From Valencia hispanica (lineage: Eukaryota; Chordata; Actinopteri; Cyprinodontiformes; Valenciidae), in assembly GCA_963556495.2 (NCBI GenBank), contig OY747709.1, positions 23,199,400 through 23,263,399 of the forward strand: a stretch of 64,000 bases of DNA. Reading direction: 5' to 3'. Positions 41,801-54,022 of the stretch are shown here, piece by piece (position 1 is the stretch's first letter; the number at the start of each line of letters is the position of its first letter). The position numbers were made by a program, and so were the translations under genes. Below the pieces are notes generated by a model. The model was not told where the DNA came from. It searched no databases and worked only from the letters and a program-made list of their open reading frames with translations.

Positions 41801-44800
41801 GATCAAAACAATACGATGCAAACATTATGTGCAATAATTCTTGTTACAAGTCCTTATAATATAATCCCACTTATAAAATGTCTTAATACTTTCCTTTTAA
41901 CATCAACACCTAATGTCATTTACATATTTAAAGACTCAGATGTGTCAGACTCACCAGTAGTTATAATTCCTGAAATAAATCACTTCCTACTTGAATTAGC
42001 TGTGCTGCCAAAGAAAACCCAAACTAATCCAACAATCTGTAACCAAATTAGTACATTGTAATGATCTGAAACATTTTCCGTTTAAAGAAGTGTCAAAGGG
42101 TCTACAAAGAAATACATGTGGCCATTATGTGATGGAATGAAACCATTTGATTAGCCATGAAACATTTAACTGAAGTCGAATGTGTCAAATGTCTGCTGAC
42201 TCGCTCTGATGTCGGTGAGCAGCTTTCCACTCAAACTTACATCTCATCTTTTCAATGGAAGGAGGGGACAGAGAGAAAGAGGTCTGGCAGCCGGCCAAGG
42301 AATCCTTCAAAGCATTCGTTTGTTCTCGACCTGGGATGACATTTTTCTTATTCAACATCAAAGTTTCCTGAGGAACGTTCCCAGCCTCAACCTGTTGGGG
42401 AAATAATGTTTCTATTCATTCTGAAGAGCTATCAGCATTAAAACACCAAACAATTAATATTTATAAAAATAATAAATGGCTACTGTTGAAAATAGCTGTT
42501 AACATATTTTGTGTAAAAAAGAAATTTGACAATTTTTTCCTCAAATTAAATCGGACTAATCTTTTCCTGTCAGTTACAATAAAAGTTACTTTTCTATTTG
42601 CTAAACAGGGAATTACTTTCATTTTTCTTACTTCCATTAACATTCATTAAGATCAAAATATTGTCAAACATTTTGTGCCTAAATGAGGTCATGGCTTTTG
42701 GGGGCTTCTGACTTTAGATTCGCAACTTTAAGGTAATTGGAGGCAAACCTGTGGAGACATTTTAGGTGAACATTTCAAACACAATCCTTCCTGTGTCTAG
42801 AACAGGAGCAGAAATGTTGGCCTCCACAAGTCTGGTTTATCCTTGGGTAAAATTTCCAGAAGGCTTAAAGTGTCATGTTCTTCTGTTCAAATTATTATAT
42901 GAAACTATACAAACACCAAGCAAATGTTCAGTTATATTTATTCTGTTGAGAGGAATGAGTCAAAACTCCAGTAAAGATGAACGCATCCAGGATGAAAATC
43001 TGCTCCAGACCACCGTTAACCAGACAGGGGGCGAAGGGTCATTTTTCAGCAGGACATAGAGCCCAAGTATATACCCAAGGTATCATAGAAGTCATTTCAA
43101 CTCTGTGAAAGTCCTCGAGTGACCGCGCCAGAGCTCAGACCTGAATCCAAATATACATATATGGAAAGATCTTGAAATGGCTGAGTATCAACGTTTCCCA
43201 TCCAGCCTGATGGAGCTTTAGAGGTTCTGCAAAGAGGAGTGGGCGAAACTGCCCAAAGATAGGTGGGCCAAGCTTGTGGCAACGTCTTCAAGAAGACTTT
43301 GAGGAAGGAATTGGTTCCAAAAAAGTATCAACAAATTACTGAGCAAAAGCTGTGACTACTTATGGACATATGAGTTCTTACTGCTCATTTTTAAAATAAT
43401 TGCAAAAATCTCTTACTTTTTCTTTTCACAATGTCATTACGGGGTGTTCTGAAGTAAAAAAAAAAACTACTTTAATCATATCGGAATAAGGCTATAACAT
43501 TGGAAATGTGGAAAATGTGAAGCTTTCTAACTACTTTCAGATTCCACTGTAGACTCTATCAGTTCCTTATTGTATGCATCGTCTTTGAACAAAAGATACA
43601 AAATAAAGATTAAATAAATTTTCATAAATCAGCAATGTTCATTGTTTTATATACTTTATTGCAGGGTTGTTAATTTGGGGGATTTTACCACCACGATTAC
43701 TGAGAGTCTTTACATTAAAACAAGTATCGACCAAAGGACTTCATTCACAAATCCTATTCTTTGACCTTCTTGTTTATGACTGAATTCTCACCTTATAGCC
43801 TGTTTTTTTGGAATCTGGCAAGTTGCTGCTATCCGCCCCCCTGTATTTGTCTGCATTGTGGTCAGAGAGGCTCTTTTTACTCTTCTTTATAGGTGGATCC
43901 TCTGCGTAGTTCTCCTCTTTGTTCCTCTGATGTCCAACAGAACAAATCTACAGCAGACACAGGCATCACTTAATCAGGTTGGAATTGAACACAATCAACC
44001 CAAATGTATCTATCTCTACCTTGGAGGAAGGACGCACATCCAAAAGAGACTCTGTGGGTAGTTTCATTTTAGCTGGTTGGTTGCTCGCAGTCCTTTTCTT
44101 CTCTGTTGGAACAACCTCATTCACTTTTTCTGAATTCTTCAAATGATCCGTGGACGAATACTATTTAAAGGAAAAAGGAAAATCTTATTTGTCGAATCTG
44201 AAAAACCCAAATTGTGATTTAACATGGTCTAAAATACAGGGGTTGATCATGGAGCATTTAAAGTTTTTCTTTTGTAAAATACAAAAAGTCACATAATAAT
44301 ACAGTTACACACGACCCACAAAAAAGTTATATATGGCTTTCAGGTGAACGTAAAAGGTTCACGCTATAATATCACATCATGAAAATAGGGCATTTAAGTA
44401 GAAGAATGTAATATTGATTCCTCATCTCGAACAATGCATTGAAATAAAAGTGGTGGGTATCCCACGACAAGAAATGTCTGTGTCTCAATAATGGGTCATG
44501 TGCCTTTGAGCATCAATAACAGCCTGACGTCTAATGCTGTTCACAGGTTGACTTATTGTCTGCTGAGGCGTGGAATCCTACTCTTTTTGAAGGGCTGCGC
44601 TCAGGTCCTTGAGGTTCTGGGGTACAGAGTTATGAGCCTCTACACGGCGACTCAGCTGATCCCAGAGGTTTTTAATAGGATTCAGTTCTGGAGAAAGTGC
44701 AGCCTACTGTTCTTTAATGATGTGACCTCAATGAGCCATCATTCCTGCTCAACGTGAATCAACTTTTATCAGAGTAAAGCACTCAGGATCATTGATCGCT

Positions 44801-47800
44801 TGTCCTGTGTAAATGCTCCCAGTGCCATACAAGACGGCTCGGCCTGGTGGTGGGCTCAGGAACCCTTGCAGGTCGTCGAGCATGCAGACCACGCTGATGT
44901 AAATGGTTTGGAATGGTCTGACGTGACGTTTGGGTGCCTACCACCTCTCTTAAATGTGCCAGGAGTTGCGTGGCGTTCATCATCGGGTACCGCAGGGCAC
45001 TGTTTCAAATTAAACGGTCATCAGCTCAGCGGCCACTTGTGTCTGGGAACATCTGGTTTAAAGCCTCAGTACGGTGAAATACTGTTCATCAGTTGTTAGA
45101 TGTCATCTTGGCCTCATAATGTCAAAATGTGAACAGCATGATGAAGACTGCTAAAATATCAATTTTGACCAAGAAATACACTGATATATTCATGGATCAA
45201 ACACGGGTTGTGAATTCTGTCATAAAGCTACTTGTTAGAGAACCGTAAGTTGTGCAAAAAGTACTGGAACGTTGGACAGTTTAACATGTGCATTCAGAAG
45301 TTTAGAGAGGGCCCATTAAGTTCACCTGGAAAGGTCACAATGCATCTTAGGTTCATCCTGAACACCAGAAACATTTTATCAGTATATTTGCTTAAAAAGT
45401 TCGTATATTTCACTGTGTCAGAGCAAACAAATGACAATATTATAACACTATAGTAAGTTTAGAGGACTGATTTTATATATGCTTTCCACAGATAGCTGCG
45501 AAGATTTGATAGAGAAATGTACTTATTAGTTATTTGTGAGAGCAGATCAGTCAAAACAGACAAATCAGACCGTGTGCAATCGCAATAAAAAGCTGGTCAG
45601 TTGTATTATACAAACATAAGACATGAGACATAGAAAAGCTCCTTTGCCTTGGGTGACTGAGGTTTCTCTGTTTCAGACTGGCTGTCATCTGTATCTGGTT
45701 CCTTGTAGGTCTTCTTAGAGGTGGCTGCCGCTCTCCTCGGCCTCTTTGCAGCTGCATGTGGTCTAGTAGGTGCTGCTGCTTGCTTCACTCCCTTTGGGTG
45801 ATTCATAGCCTTCTATGAACAGAGATCATTCTTATACAACAATGACACACAGTGGCAAAGTGGGATACTGCTGCTTCCACTTGTGGAACCATTATTTAGA
45901 TGCAACGTCTTACCTGAGTACGTTTGCTTTTGCCCTTCGCAGCTTTTGAAGAGAGTAGCTGCAAATCTGGGGGTATGTCTGTAAGTAAACAAAAATTGAG
46001 ATCACAAGCACATTTTATTTATAGGATCACTAATGCCTTCTTTTATTGAACATTCATTTTTCTGTAATAAAGTAAAGGCTATGAACCTGAAGACGGAGAA
46101 GGGACTTTTTTGGGTTTGATCTGTGCCTGTCCGGGGTACTTGATGACTTGGGGTTTGGGCTTTCTGGCTGATTCTCTCAGCCAGCTGACATCTGTCGGAG
46201 CGTTGTCTGTGTCGGTGTCACTGAATAGATGCTTTTTAGCATGTAGCTTGTTCTGCAACATACAACTCTGTTGTTAGTTAGAAGAGTCAATAAGCAGCCG
46301 TGATGCTTTTTGCCACTTTTAATAAAACACAAAAGTATAGCTTGAGCCTACTTTTGCCACAGGTTGTGCTTTCGTAGTTGTGACCATGAATGTAGAAGAG
46401 TTGTGGATGCCACTGAGAAACAACACAATAACAATTAAACACTTTCTATTCTATTATTTTACCTTGATTTTCTCACTCTATATGTAATTGTCTGGTTTAC
46501 CTGCTTGATGTGACAAGTGATTTGGTAAAGGATTGGTTCTCTCCCTGAAGTGCAAGAAAACATTTAGAACTCTTCAGTGTCTGAACTAGTTAAAAAGATC
46601 AAATTACAGGACAGGGTTCATACTCATTTTCCATGTAAAAATTCAAAAGTCAAATATAAAATACTAAAGTTCATTATGAATTTATGGCACATACTTTCAC
46701 AGTGGACAGGCTGTTAAAATATGTAACCTGTATAAGCCAGAAAGAAGGAAGGAAGGTGTTACCCCAATGCTGAGAGGTGACTCAACGTTGAATGCAAAGT
46801 TATCCTTCCTAGAAAACAAAAAGGCGATTAAATACAACCTTAAATGCATTGCAACTCTACAATTTATAAACCCCCCCAGTTTTTCCAAGTTTACGTCACA
46901 TCTTTGTATTACCCGTGTTTGATAGAGGCTGCTGTTGAGTTTAAGGACTTCCTTAGGCTTACTGCTCCAAGTTTTTCCCTCTGTAGCATAAAAATATTAT
47001 CTTCAGTGAAACAAGCAGGCCAAAGAGTTGTGAAAGTAACTTATCAGGTAAAGTCAGGAGTTGACTTAAAGACTTACTTTACATGTTGGCATCAACTCCA
47101 TGTTGAAGATTGATCTACAACAGAACAAAATCAGACATTATCAGTCGATGCTTTTCTGCACTAAATAAAATATGTTCATTGATCCAAAGAAAACAAACAA
47201 GCAAACATGTGTGTATACCTGTTTATTGGAGGGGGAATCCAGTTCTGTGTCATTTTCTCTACATTGGTTTTACTTGTGGTTTGCGTTTTAGTCTCATAAC
47301 GGCTGGAGATATGCTTCATCATGCTGGATGTGACCTCTGAGTCTCTCTGAGTTATAAGCAAGAACAATAATAAAGCTGATGAATTAAATAAGAACATAAG
47401 AAAGCTGATTAAGAAGGAATAAAAACACAGCATTCATACTTTCTCCTTGCTAGAAATCACCATCCTAGTGTCATCTTTGACCTCAGCTTCTTTTCGGCCC
47501 TGGGCAGTTTTATTCGTGATGGTCTTGTCTGAAGCTTTTGTTGGACCAGTGTCTGCCTCACTTGACATCTGTTCTTTCCTCTTTTCTTTAGATTGCTTGC
47601 TTCTCTGAGCTTTTTGCATTTTGGGAACACCTACAGAACCACGCAGGTTTTCTGGGTTTGTTTCTTCAGAACCTCTTTTGGAACTGGATAGCTTTCTGTG
47701 CAGATTAGCTGATTCCTGAGGTGGAGGATCTTTGTTCCTGTCATTGAGGACCTTCTGCAGGCGCTCAGTGAGATCGTTATGGAATTGCTTGTGGAGAACA

Positions 47801-50800
47801 AGGCTTGAGCCTGAAACTGACCATTTCAGTCCTGACGAAGGGCAGCGCTGTTGCAGTCCAGGCGTACTTAAATTAGGCTCTAAACAGAGAAAAACAATAT
47901 CACAAATTAACACACACACAGGCATAAATACAGATATGCCATATTGGTATCAGGTGTCAACTTTGTTTACCAGGTTTTGGTAATGATCCGATTTTCTGAG
48001 TTGGCATTGTTAGGATTTCAGAGATGGACAATTTGCTCCAGTTACCGCTTCTGTAATTTGAACAAACGGACATCTTTAGATGCCCTCTCTTTACATGAAA
48101 ATGATTTTCGATTTGAAGACTTGCAAACTGAGTACAGGTTTATCCCTTGACTTACATGTTGCATGCCGTTCTGGGTTGTGTGTCAGGTATAAAATTGGTT
48201 TCTGGAAGTAAAAAGGTGAAACAGAGCTTTGAGAGGCTAAAGAAAGAAGAGCGTAATTTTGGTACCAAGTTCAGCTCAAGGTCACTGTAGCAATACCCTG
48301 AAACTTTTCTTCTCCCTGTCCAGATACAAAAACATCTGCTGCTGCCACTGGCATCTTCTGTAAGAAACGCAGACACAATACATGAAACTGAATGACACAT
48401 ATATGTTGTTAACATAGAACTTCCAACTTCTAATGATACCAAGAATGGAAAAAAATAAGACTTTTGAGTAAGTCAACATCTCATGTAGCAGAGTTTGTAT
48501 ACGGAGCTTTTACAAGTTATAAACGACATTTAGACTTTTGTGTTAGTTACCCGTATATTCCCAGCTCTGCTGCAGCCGTTATCTATATGTTGAATTAGTT
48601 TACTTTCAAAACAAGAGCTAAACCCGGGATGGTTGTTTACTGTTGCTGATACTACACCTTGCATGACCATCACAATCCCAATGGAAGAGAAGACCAGCTC
48701 ACATGCAGATGGAACCAGAGGTCTACGTATGATGTTTAAGGTCAGTTAGGATTACAAATGTTATTTCTATTTCTATCTGAATGCCAGAATAAAAAGGAGT
48801 TGTTAGAATTTTTTTATTTTTTTGCATATTCTGTTATTTTCTTCAGAAATATCCAACTTCAGTGTGTTGATGCTTTGGGTTATATCACTGGATTCTATGA
48901 AGGATGAAGCTGCTACATCAACTGACCTTTCTGACTCCTGGTTAGCAACCATGTGTCCTATATTTATTTCATTTTATTTTTTTGCTTGTTAAGGCAGCAC
49001 AAAAATATAATACAAAATATATTATATAAAACTACAAGTTACAAGATTTTTTAACAATACATCTTAAACAGAGAAATCATTTTTTTTATTTGCTAAGGAA
49101 AATTGAAAATTATATTTAACAAAATGTGTTGGTATGCATCATCCTCTTGGTTATAAAGGTTATTGTGAGGGCAAAATATTATATATTAAGGAATATGTTA
49201 CATTTTTTCCTATTTAATTGTTATTGGTAATTAACTGCTATACCAGATCAAATATATATTTGAACGTTTAAAGCTAGACTTTGCAGTGTTGTGCCATAAA
49301 ATATGTTTTCAATGGGAAAATATTCTCATCTGAGTGTATTTACAAGTGCATCTTGCGTTTCCAAATGTGCCCTTAGAAAAAATAGATTTTTAAAGGTTAG
49401 AAATCAGTTGCTTTCCCCCTACAGTACACCTCAGATAGACCTGTGTTGGCCCTTCAAGAATAGGTCTATGTATGAGGTGCAAAGATGAGATGGGATTCAG
49501 CCTAAGAGACTACAGAAAGGGAGAATTTCAATCCAATTTATCATATATGATCAGGCTGTGGGTTTATCTACCAAATAATACAGTCTTGTCAGCCTGTCCT
49601 TTAATTTCATTTAAGTAAATTGCTGTGATAAAAAATTATCTTATATCTTGAGTAATTATCTGTTTTAAGTCTGTGCTCAACATAGAGGGCTTTTCAAAAA
49701 CATTCAAATGCCTTGAACTTTTTCACATTTTGTCCCACTAAAACCCCAAACTTTAATGTATTTTATTGGTATTTTATATGACAGACCAATTTAAAGTAGT
49801 GCATAATTGAAGTTTTCTCTTGTGACCAACCTCTTCATTCTTGTCAACCACATTTGTGCTGCATGGTGTTGTGTTATGGCTGCAGGTCATAATAGTTGTG
49901 CCGCACACAGAGACCTTAGCCGTAGAGGTACTGCCTTTGTTATCAGCTGTAATAATCAAACAAAAATAAAAGCAAGGTTTATCAGGTAAAAGTTGATTCA
50001 CATGCCTTTTCATAGTCTTTTGTTCTGCCAACAGACAAGGATCTAGATAGACAGGTTGCTGTAAAAAAATGAGTCCTTTGAGAAATGATAAAATAATAAA
50101 GCCCAGCATTGGGAAATGAACAAGTGTGCTGAAGAGCAAAGTATCAACAACAAGCTGAGCTGGAACTAAACTGACTTCAACAAGAGCAACCTAATACAGC
50201 CACTATAACATTCAGGATGTCATTTACTCATTTGTTACTCTACTCATAATTATACTTTATATGATGTAACTACAATGTTACACTTTTAGGTGTTACCTAC
50301 TTGATGGTTTAACAGCAAGAAACCTTCCCACGTTTACACTTCCTGTCTCACTGCTGCTAATAACGATTATGGACTCTGATATCCTCGGTTTGGCAGGGGT
50401 CACCATCTAGATGCAAGGCAAAAGACAACATGATATGCTCATATTATGTTACAATATTTAACAACTGACTACAGCTTTTTTGTTTTATGTAAAATCTGAA
50501 GGTGTTGCCTGTGCGGGTGCAGTTGGAGCGGATGACGCGTAGGGGGCAGTGTTTTTCTCACTTTCACCAAGGGACACCTGACTCTCTGGAACAACCTGTG
50601 TGAAGATGAATGTGCAGCAGACACACAGCAACACTAGATAAATACATTTTTTGTTTCAATAGGACAGTTCAAAGACATTTTGAGAAATATAATCACAATC
50701 ATATAAATTTATCAACAAGCAATCAGCACAGTATATTTCACGTGTAAATATCACATTGAACATAACACGGCTCCAAGTAAAGAATGTTAACAGGCTTACC

Positions 50801-53800
50801 TGGGCGCTGTTCCCTTCTACTTTGGGTTTAACTGCAGTTTTCACTACATGGGTGCTCTGGCAGAATAAGACACAGATTAAAGCCACACAATAATCTACTA
50901 TGACCAAAGTGTTTTCTTTTCTCTGAGCCTAATTTACAGTCAATATTACCATTTAAAAATTATTTTTCTTTTGTGGACTGCCAGGTTTTTTCACCTTAAT
51001 ATTTCATGCATTGTGCTCAAAACTTTTTCTAGGAAAAATAAATTGCTGCTACTTTTTATTTATTTATTTTTTTACATTAGGTGAATCGGTCACTAACTTT
51101 GCTTTTGTCATCTCCAAAAACATGGCGAGCAGCCTGTAGGATGTCCAGCGAGGAGCTGAAACAGATGGTGAGCCTGGATCCTTCCACTGAATCAACAACA
51201 ACCACCTCTGACAGCTTTATTTGTAAGACTTTCCTCTTGCCCACCTCTGGAGATAAAGAACAGTTTTTTTAATGTATATTGTCTTTTTATTTTGCCTGCA
51301 GTAAAGCCCGCTAAAGAAAAAGATAGTGAGTTATTTCAGTGCAATGGGAACCTGTCACCGTGTAGCTCTGGACTTCATTCTCATTGATGCAAACTGTTTC
51401 CCAGTGACCATCCTAGAGAAAAAAAGGACAATTTGGCTTTGATAGGCTCTAATTAAGGTTAACCTTTCAGAAAACACAACTGACAAATTCTCTTCACTCG
51501 ATTTTCATTCTCAAAAAATAACCTTGGTGTGCCAGTACCTCTTCATCCGGCAAAGAAAAGTAAAAGGAGATGCTCCTGCTGCCAAGGTTGAAGTCAATCC
51601 AGAATTCCTCCAGCTTTTCATCGCATGGCATCAGCAGCTAACAACACAAGCAGAATGTTTTTACAACACCTACTTATAGACTAATAAATTACTAATGGGA
51701 CTTTTAACTCCATGGAGACAAAATAATCATTCAGAGAGAGCATTTGCTTTCATGCTACAATCAGGTCATGATCCAGTGTACCAACAGATATTTAAGTTAC
51801 ATTCTCAAATTTAGGTTTTAGGTAATTTTTCACTCTGATTGAAAACCTTTTTGACACTGACCTCATACTTGCCCAGATACACATTCAAACAGGGGTAGGA
51901 GTACACTCTGCAGCAGAGAAAGGACGTTCAGTAATTCAGTGAAAAACAACTGCACCTTCCAATCAAAACTGATTAATACCCTACATGTACAGAGAGGTTT
52001 GGTTAGAAACCGGCCACAAATTCTAAGCATATAATTTGTTACAGTGACACTACGAGGTAAAGAGTAATCACAAGAAATTTGAATGTATGTTAGAGTTAAA
52101 TACATAAAGAAACAGTTCTGGCATACTTGTACCTTCTTTTGTCTCCTTGCATTCCGTTCACCATGTTCAGAAACCTTCTGCAAGCCTAAAATTACACATT
52201 TTTATATATGTATATATTTATTTTTTTTTGTTTTGTTTTGTGTTGTAAAGAGAAATAAAACAACATGTTCCTCAAGGAAATAAATATTACTTTTGACTAT
52301 TTTACCGTTTCAAACTCTGAATCACTGATCTGGGCAAAAGCACTGGCCACATGCCCCATGGTGAACCATCGATCGGCGAGCTTCTTTCTCTGATCAGGAG
52401 TGGCCATTCTGCATAATGCCTCCATCAGGGATGACTGCAGGTCAAAATCTAAAAATAATATGTTTTTCGATTATTTTGGATGAAAACGGCAGTTGAGTTT
52501 GTTTTAAAAAAGCACACACACACACACACACACACACAAACAACTACTTACCACCACCCTCCAGAATCCGACCTGCCAGTTTGGTCCTGCAGGAAAATAA
52601 ACCCACGTGGGAATATTAGAAATCATTAACAATAATGATTACAGTGAGAAAGCTAAAGTTACATACATGACATCTGAGGCCTCCTGTGATGTTAGTATCC
52701 TCCTGGTTTTCTTAAACTCCACTGGCATTTTATTCAGAATTATGTTATATTTACGAATTGCCTGTTAGAGCAAAGATTATCATGTTTATTTGTGAGTAAA
52801 GACTTCAGTTTATCAGACTCAATGTCATTCCCAAATTATTTTCCACCTCTTTCTGGATCAGGATGTAGATTCTGGGGTCCACTGCCAACTGGCCGACGGG
52901 ATACAGGAAGGACTCTGTAACTTGGCAAGTTCCTGAAACGAATGTTAGGGAATAAAGTTTGCAGGTAAAGAAAACGCCTTCAAGCATCATGTTCACCTGA
53001 TTACATACAAGTAAGTGTCGCAATCAGAAGGAATTATCTTATTGTACTACACCAACAGCGTTAATATAGTTATACAACTTGACAAACAGGATTTCCGTAA
53101 ACTTTGTTTGAAATATCTCTGTTAGTTTTGTCAACATTTTTTTTAACTAAAGACAAAAAAAAGCTATGAAATTTACAGACATACCCTCTTTACATGACTC
53201 GTGAACTACCTGTAACAGAGAAACCCGGGGGAGTCATTTCAGGGGCAAAACATGTTACTGCATTAAACGCACAAATAATAAATATAAGCTCACCGTTAAG
53301 GCATTGAGGAAGTTCTCAGAGAGCGTAAACATAGCCTCATCCCAACGTGGGCCGTGCTGGATCCAAAGCTTCCTGCATTTCTCAAACCACTGCACCATGT
53401 ATACAAGAAAAATAATTTAAAGCCTGAAAATATTTACTTTATAAGCACTGTTAGATGTGCTGTGTGTGCGTATAGCATAAACTTATCTTTTTAATCAGCC
53501 CTTGAGAGAGTAAACCTGAAAGTCCTTGCCCATTTGGTAATTTCAGATTTTTCCCACATTTGTAGAGGCTCGCAAGAGCCAAACTGGCTGATCTGGTTTC
53601 TTTTTGATCCAAGCTCTAAAGAATATAAAAAAAAATTTTTTTTATTAAAAACAAAAAAACAGAATGATAAACTGCGGACTAGATGAACAATGTTTTGGAC
53701 CCAATCTTACCTTGGTGACAAGTGTATCCAATTTATTGAGGAACTGTTGGGAACATTTGATAGAGATGTCTTCACATGTGTTCCTCTCTAAGAACACATT

Positions 53801-53967
53801 AAGCGGCTCCACATCTCCACACTTTAACACGGTGCTTATTATATTCTCCAACTGTATAAAAACATCACACGTTTTAAGTGTTATTACTTTCACAAATAGT
53901 ACCGGAGTAAAATTAAAATTAACTGACAGTGATGCAGACCGACCCGAGGGTTCGAGCTTGGAGCCAT
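34644..53967 (-). CDS. sycp2: Synaptonemal complex protein 2 (sycp2), 43 inferred coding exons
   Basis: Meiotic chromosome-axis (lateral element) protein that partners SYCP3. Reading 5' to 3', the inferred exons are 53944-53967, 53711-53851, 53487-53615, 53294-53398, 53185-53209, 52847-52932, 52667-52761, 52552-52586, 52306-52448, 52133-52185, 51862-51907, 51539-51637, 51359-51412, 51098-51244, 50800-50856, 50509-50595, 50297-50406, 48286-48357, 48156-48236, 47971-48050, 47440-47879, 47219-47346, 47078-47114, 46763-46804, 46501-46544, 46352-46412, 46087-46252, 45914-45978, 45648-45812, 44020-44160, 43792-43926, 42241-42391, 41270-41565, 39887-40174, 39459-39510, 39177-39308, 38728-38894, 38431-38525, 38061-38160, 37868-37926, 35965-36043, 35679-35735, 34644-34700. 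The lengths sum to 4626 nt, 1541 codons plus stop, close to the roughly 1530 residues I recall for human. Matches include [19 protein letters not shown]. Most borders are GT-AG; exceptions are listed separately. Confidence 0.92.
34788..35372 (+). mobile_element. Non-autonomous hAT-like element with BED-finger remnant
   Basis: Inverted ends TAGGGGTGCACCGAT / ATCGGTGCACCCCTA. The flanking 8-bp duplications ATCAAAAG and ATTAAAAG differ by one base. Plus-strand codons at about 34955-35160 resemble a BED zinc finger: W-YF, CNVC, then [16 protein letters not shown]. No transposase core is present. It lies in the last intron of sycp2. Confidence 0.85.
35385..35655. repeat. Degenerate Tc1-like fragment
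   Basis: Words such as ACTCTATTGAAGCACCTTTTTTTG and AATGTGACAAAATATCCTG are typical of fish Tc1-like ends. There is no coding potential. Confidence 0.4.
36044..37867. other. sycp2: sycp2 intron, nothing recognised
   Basis: AT-rich intron between the exons at 35965 and 37868. No repeat family or extra exon is supported. Confidence 0.5.
39177..50856 (-). CDS. sycp2: sycp2 exons 15-36: disordered middle region
   Basis: Codes for about residues 395-1337. The composition is Ser/Lys/Pro-rich with short conserved islands: [52 protein letters not shown] and [10 protein letters not shown]. The exon at 48286-48357 was chosen because only its phase-2 frame keeps all downstream exons open. Exon 24 (46763-46804) needs the second of two close AGs. 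Exon 36 carries a basic cluster ([19 protein letters not shown]) fit for nuclear import. Confidence 0.82.
40175..41269. other. sycp2: sycp2 intron, nothing firm
   Basis: AT-rich. The stretch about 40680-41110 has the look of an old transposon copy, but no ends or coding match can be named. Confidence 0.4.
42725..43555 (+). mobile_element. Degenerate Tc1-like transposon in sycp2 intron
   Basis: Plus-strand text from about 43100 on (CCAGAGCTCAGACCTGAATCC, CCATCCAGCCTGATGGAGCTT, GGTGGGCCAAGCTTGTGGC) is the transposase 3' half of a common fish Tc1 family. It is followed by the end ATTCCACTGT. Stops break the frame. Confidence 0.72.
44161..45647 (-). other. sycp2: Probable GC-AG intron of sycp2 with Tc1-like insert
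   Basis: The best donor is AAG|GCAAAG at 45647; a weak in-phase TAT|GTCTCA also exists nearby. The acceptor is AAATAG|TATTCG. Most of the intron is the Tc1-like copy listed below. Confidence 0.45.
44460..45200 (-). mobile_element. Degenerate Tc1-like transposon in sycp2 intron
   Basis: Minus codons at 44983-44789 read [20 protein letters not shown] then [14 protein letters not shown], the helix-turn-helix part of a Tc1-type transposase. The rest is out of frame. Confidence 0.75.
48358..50296. other. sycp2: sycp2 intron 17
   Basis: Holds a Tc1-like end fragment (about 49690-49815, with CCTTGAACTTTTTCACATTT). It also holds an open stretch bounded by a good acceptor (about 49837-49948, minus) that I left out of the gene because its phase does not fit the next exon. 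Otherwise AT-rich. Confidence 0.45.
50407..50508 (-). other. sycp2: GC-AG intron of sycp2
   Basis: The donor reads CAG|GCAACA and the acceptor ATCTAG|ATGGTG. The flanking exons are in phase (PTAPAQ then MVTPAKP). No GT donor with compatible phase is seen. Confidence 0.6.
51098..53967 (-). CDS. sycp2: sycp2 exons 1-14: N-terminal ARM-like and Spt16M-like domains
   Basis: Codes for about residues 1-394. Diagnostic stretches are [30 protein letters not shown] (across the AT-AC intron), [39 protein letters not shown] and [19 protein letters not shown]. In mammals this part folds into an armadillo-like and a Spt16M-like domain that bind chromosome-axis partners. Exon 1 (MAPSSNPR) is assigned only by the phase-compatible donor CGG|GTCGGT and is the weakest. 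Confidence 0.9.
52513..52538. repeat. (CA)n microsatellite
   Basis: Run of CA dinucleotides beside the sycp2 exon at 52552-52586. Confidence 0.9.
53399..53486 (-). other. sycp2: AT-AC intron of sycp2
   Basis: The 88-bp intron reads ATAAGTTTATGC...TTTCTTGTATAC on the minus strand. Using these ends joins ...GLIKK to MVQWFEK with no gap, as in human SYCP2. GT-AG alternatives nearby (GTTTAT with the acceptor GTGCAG, or an upstream TTTTCAG) give stop codons. The donor ATAAGT is U2-like, not the U12 ATATCC. Confidence 0.72.
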
Positions 53968-54022
53968 TCTGGCTTCCAAGGGAACACTTCCTGCTCTTGG
54001 CCTGTGCAGTCTTCAGAGTGAC

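Noticed and set aside
49774..50139. 121-codon minus-strand frame within sycp2
   Set aside because: The extension beyond 49837-49948 crosses intron sequence and a Tc1-like fragment, and its phase does not fit the sycp2 exon chain.
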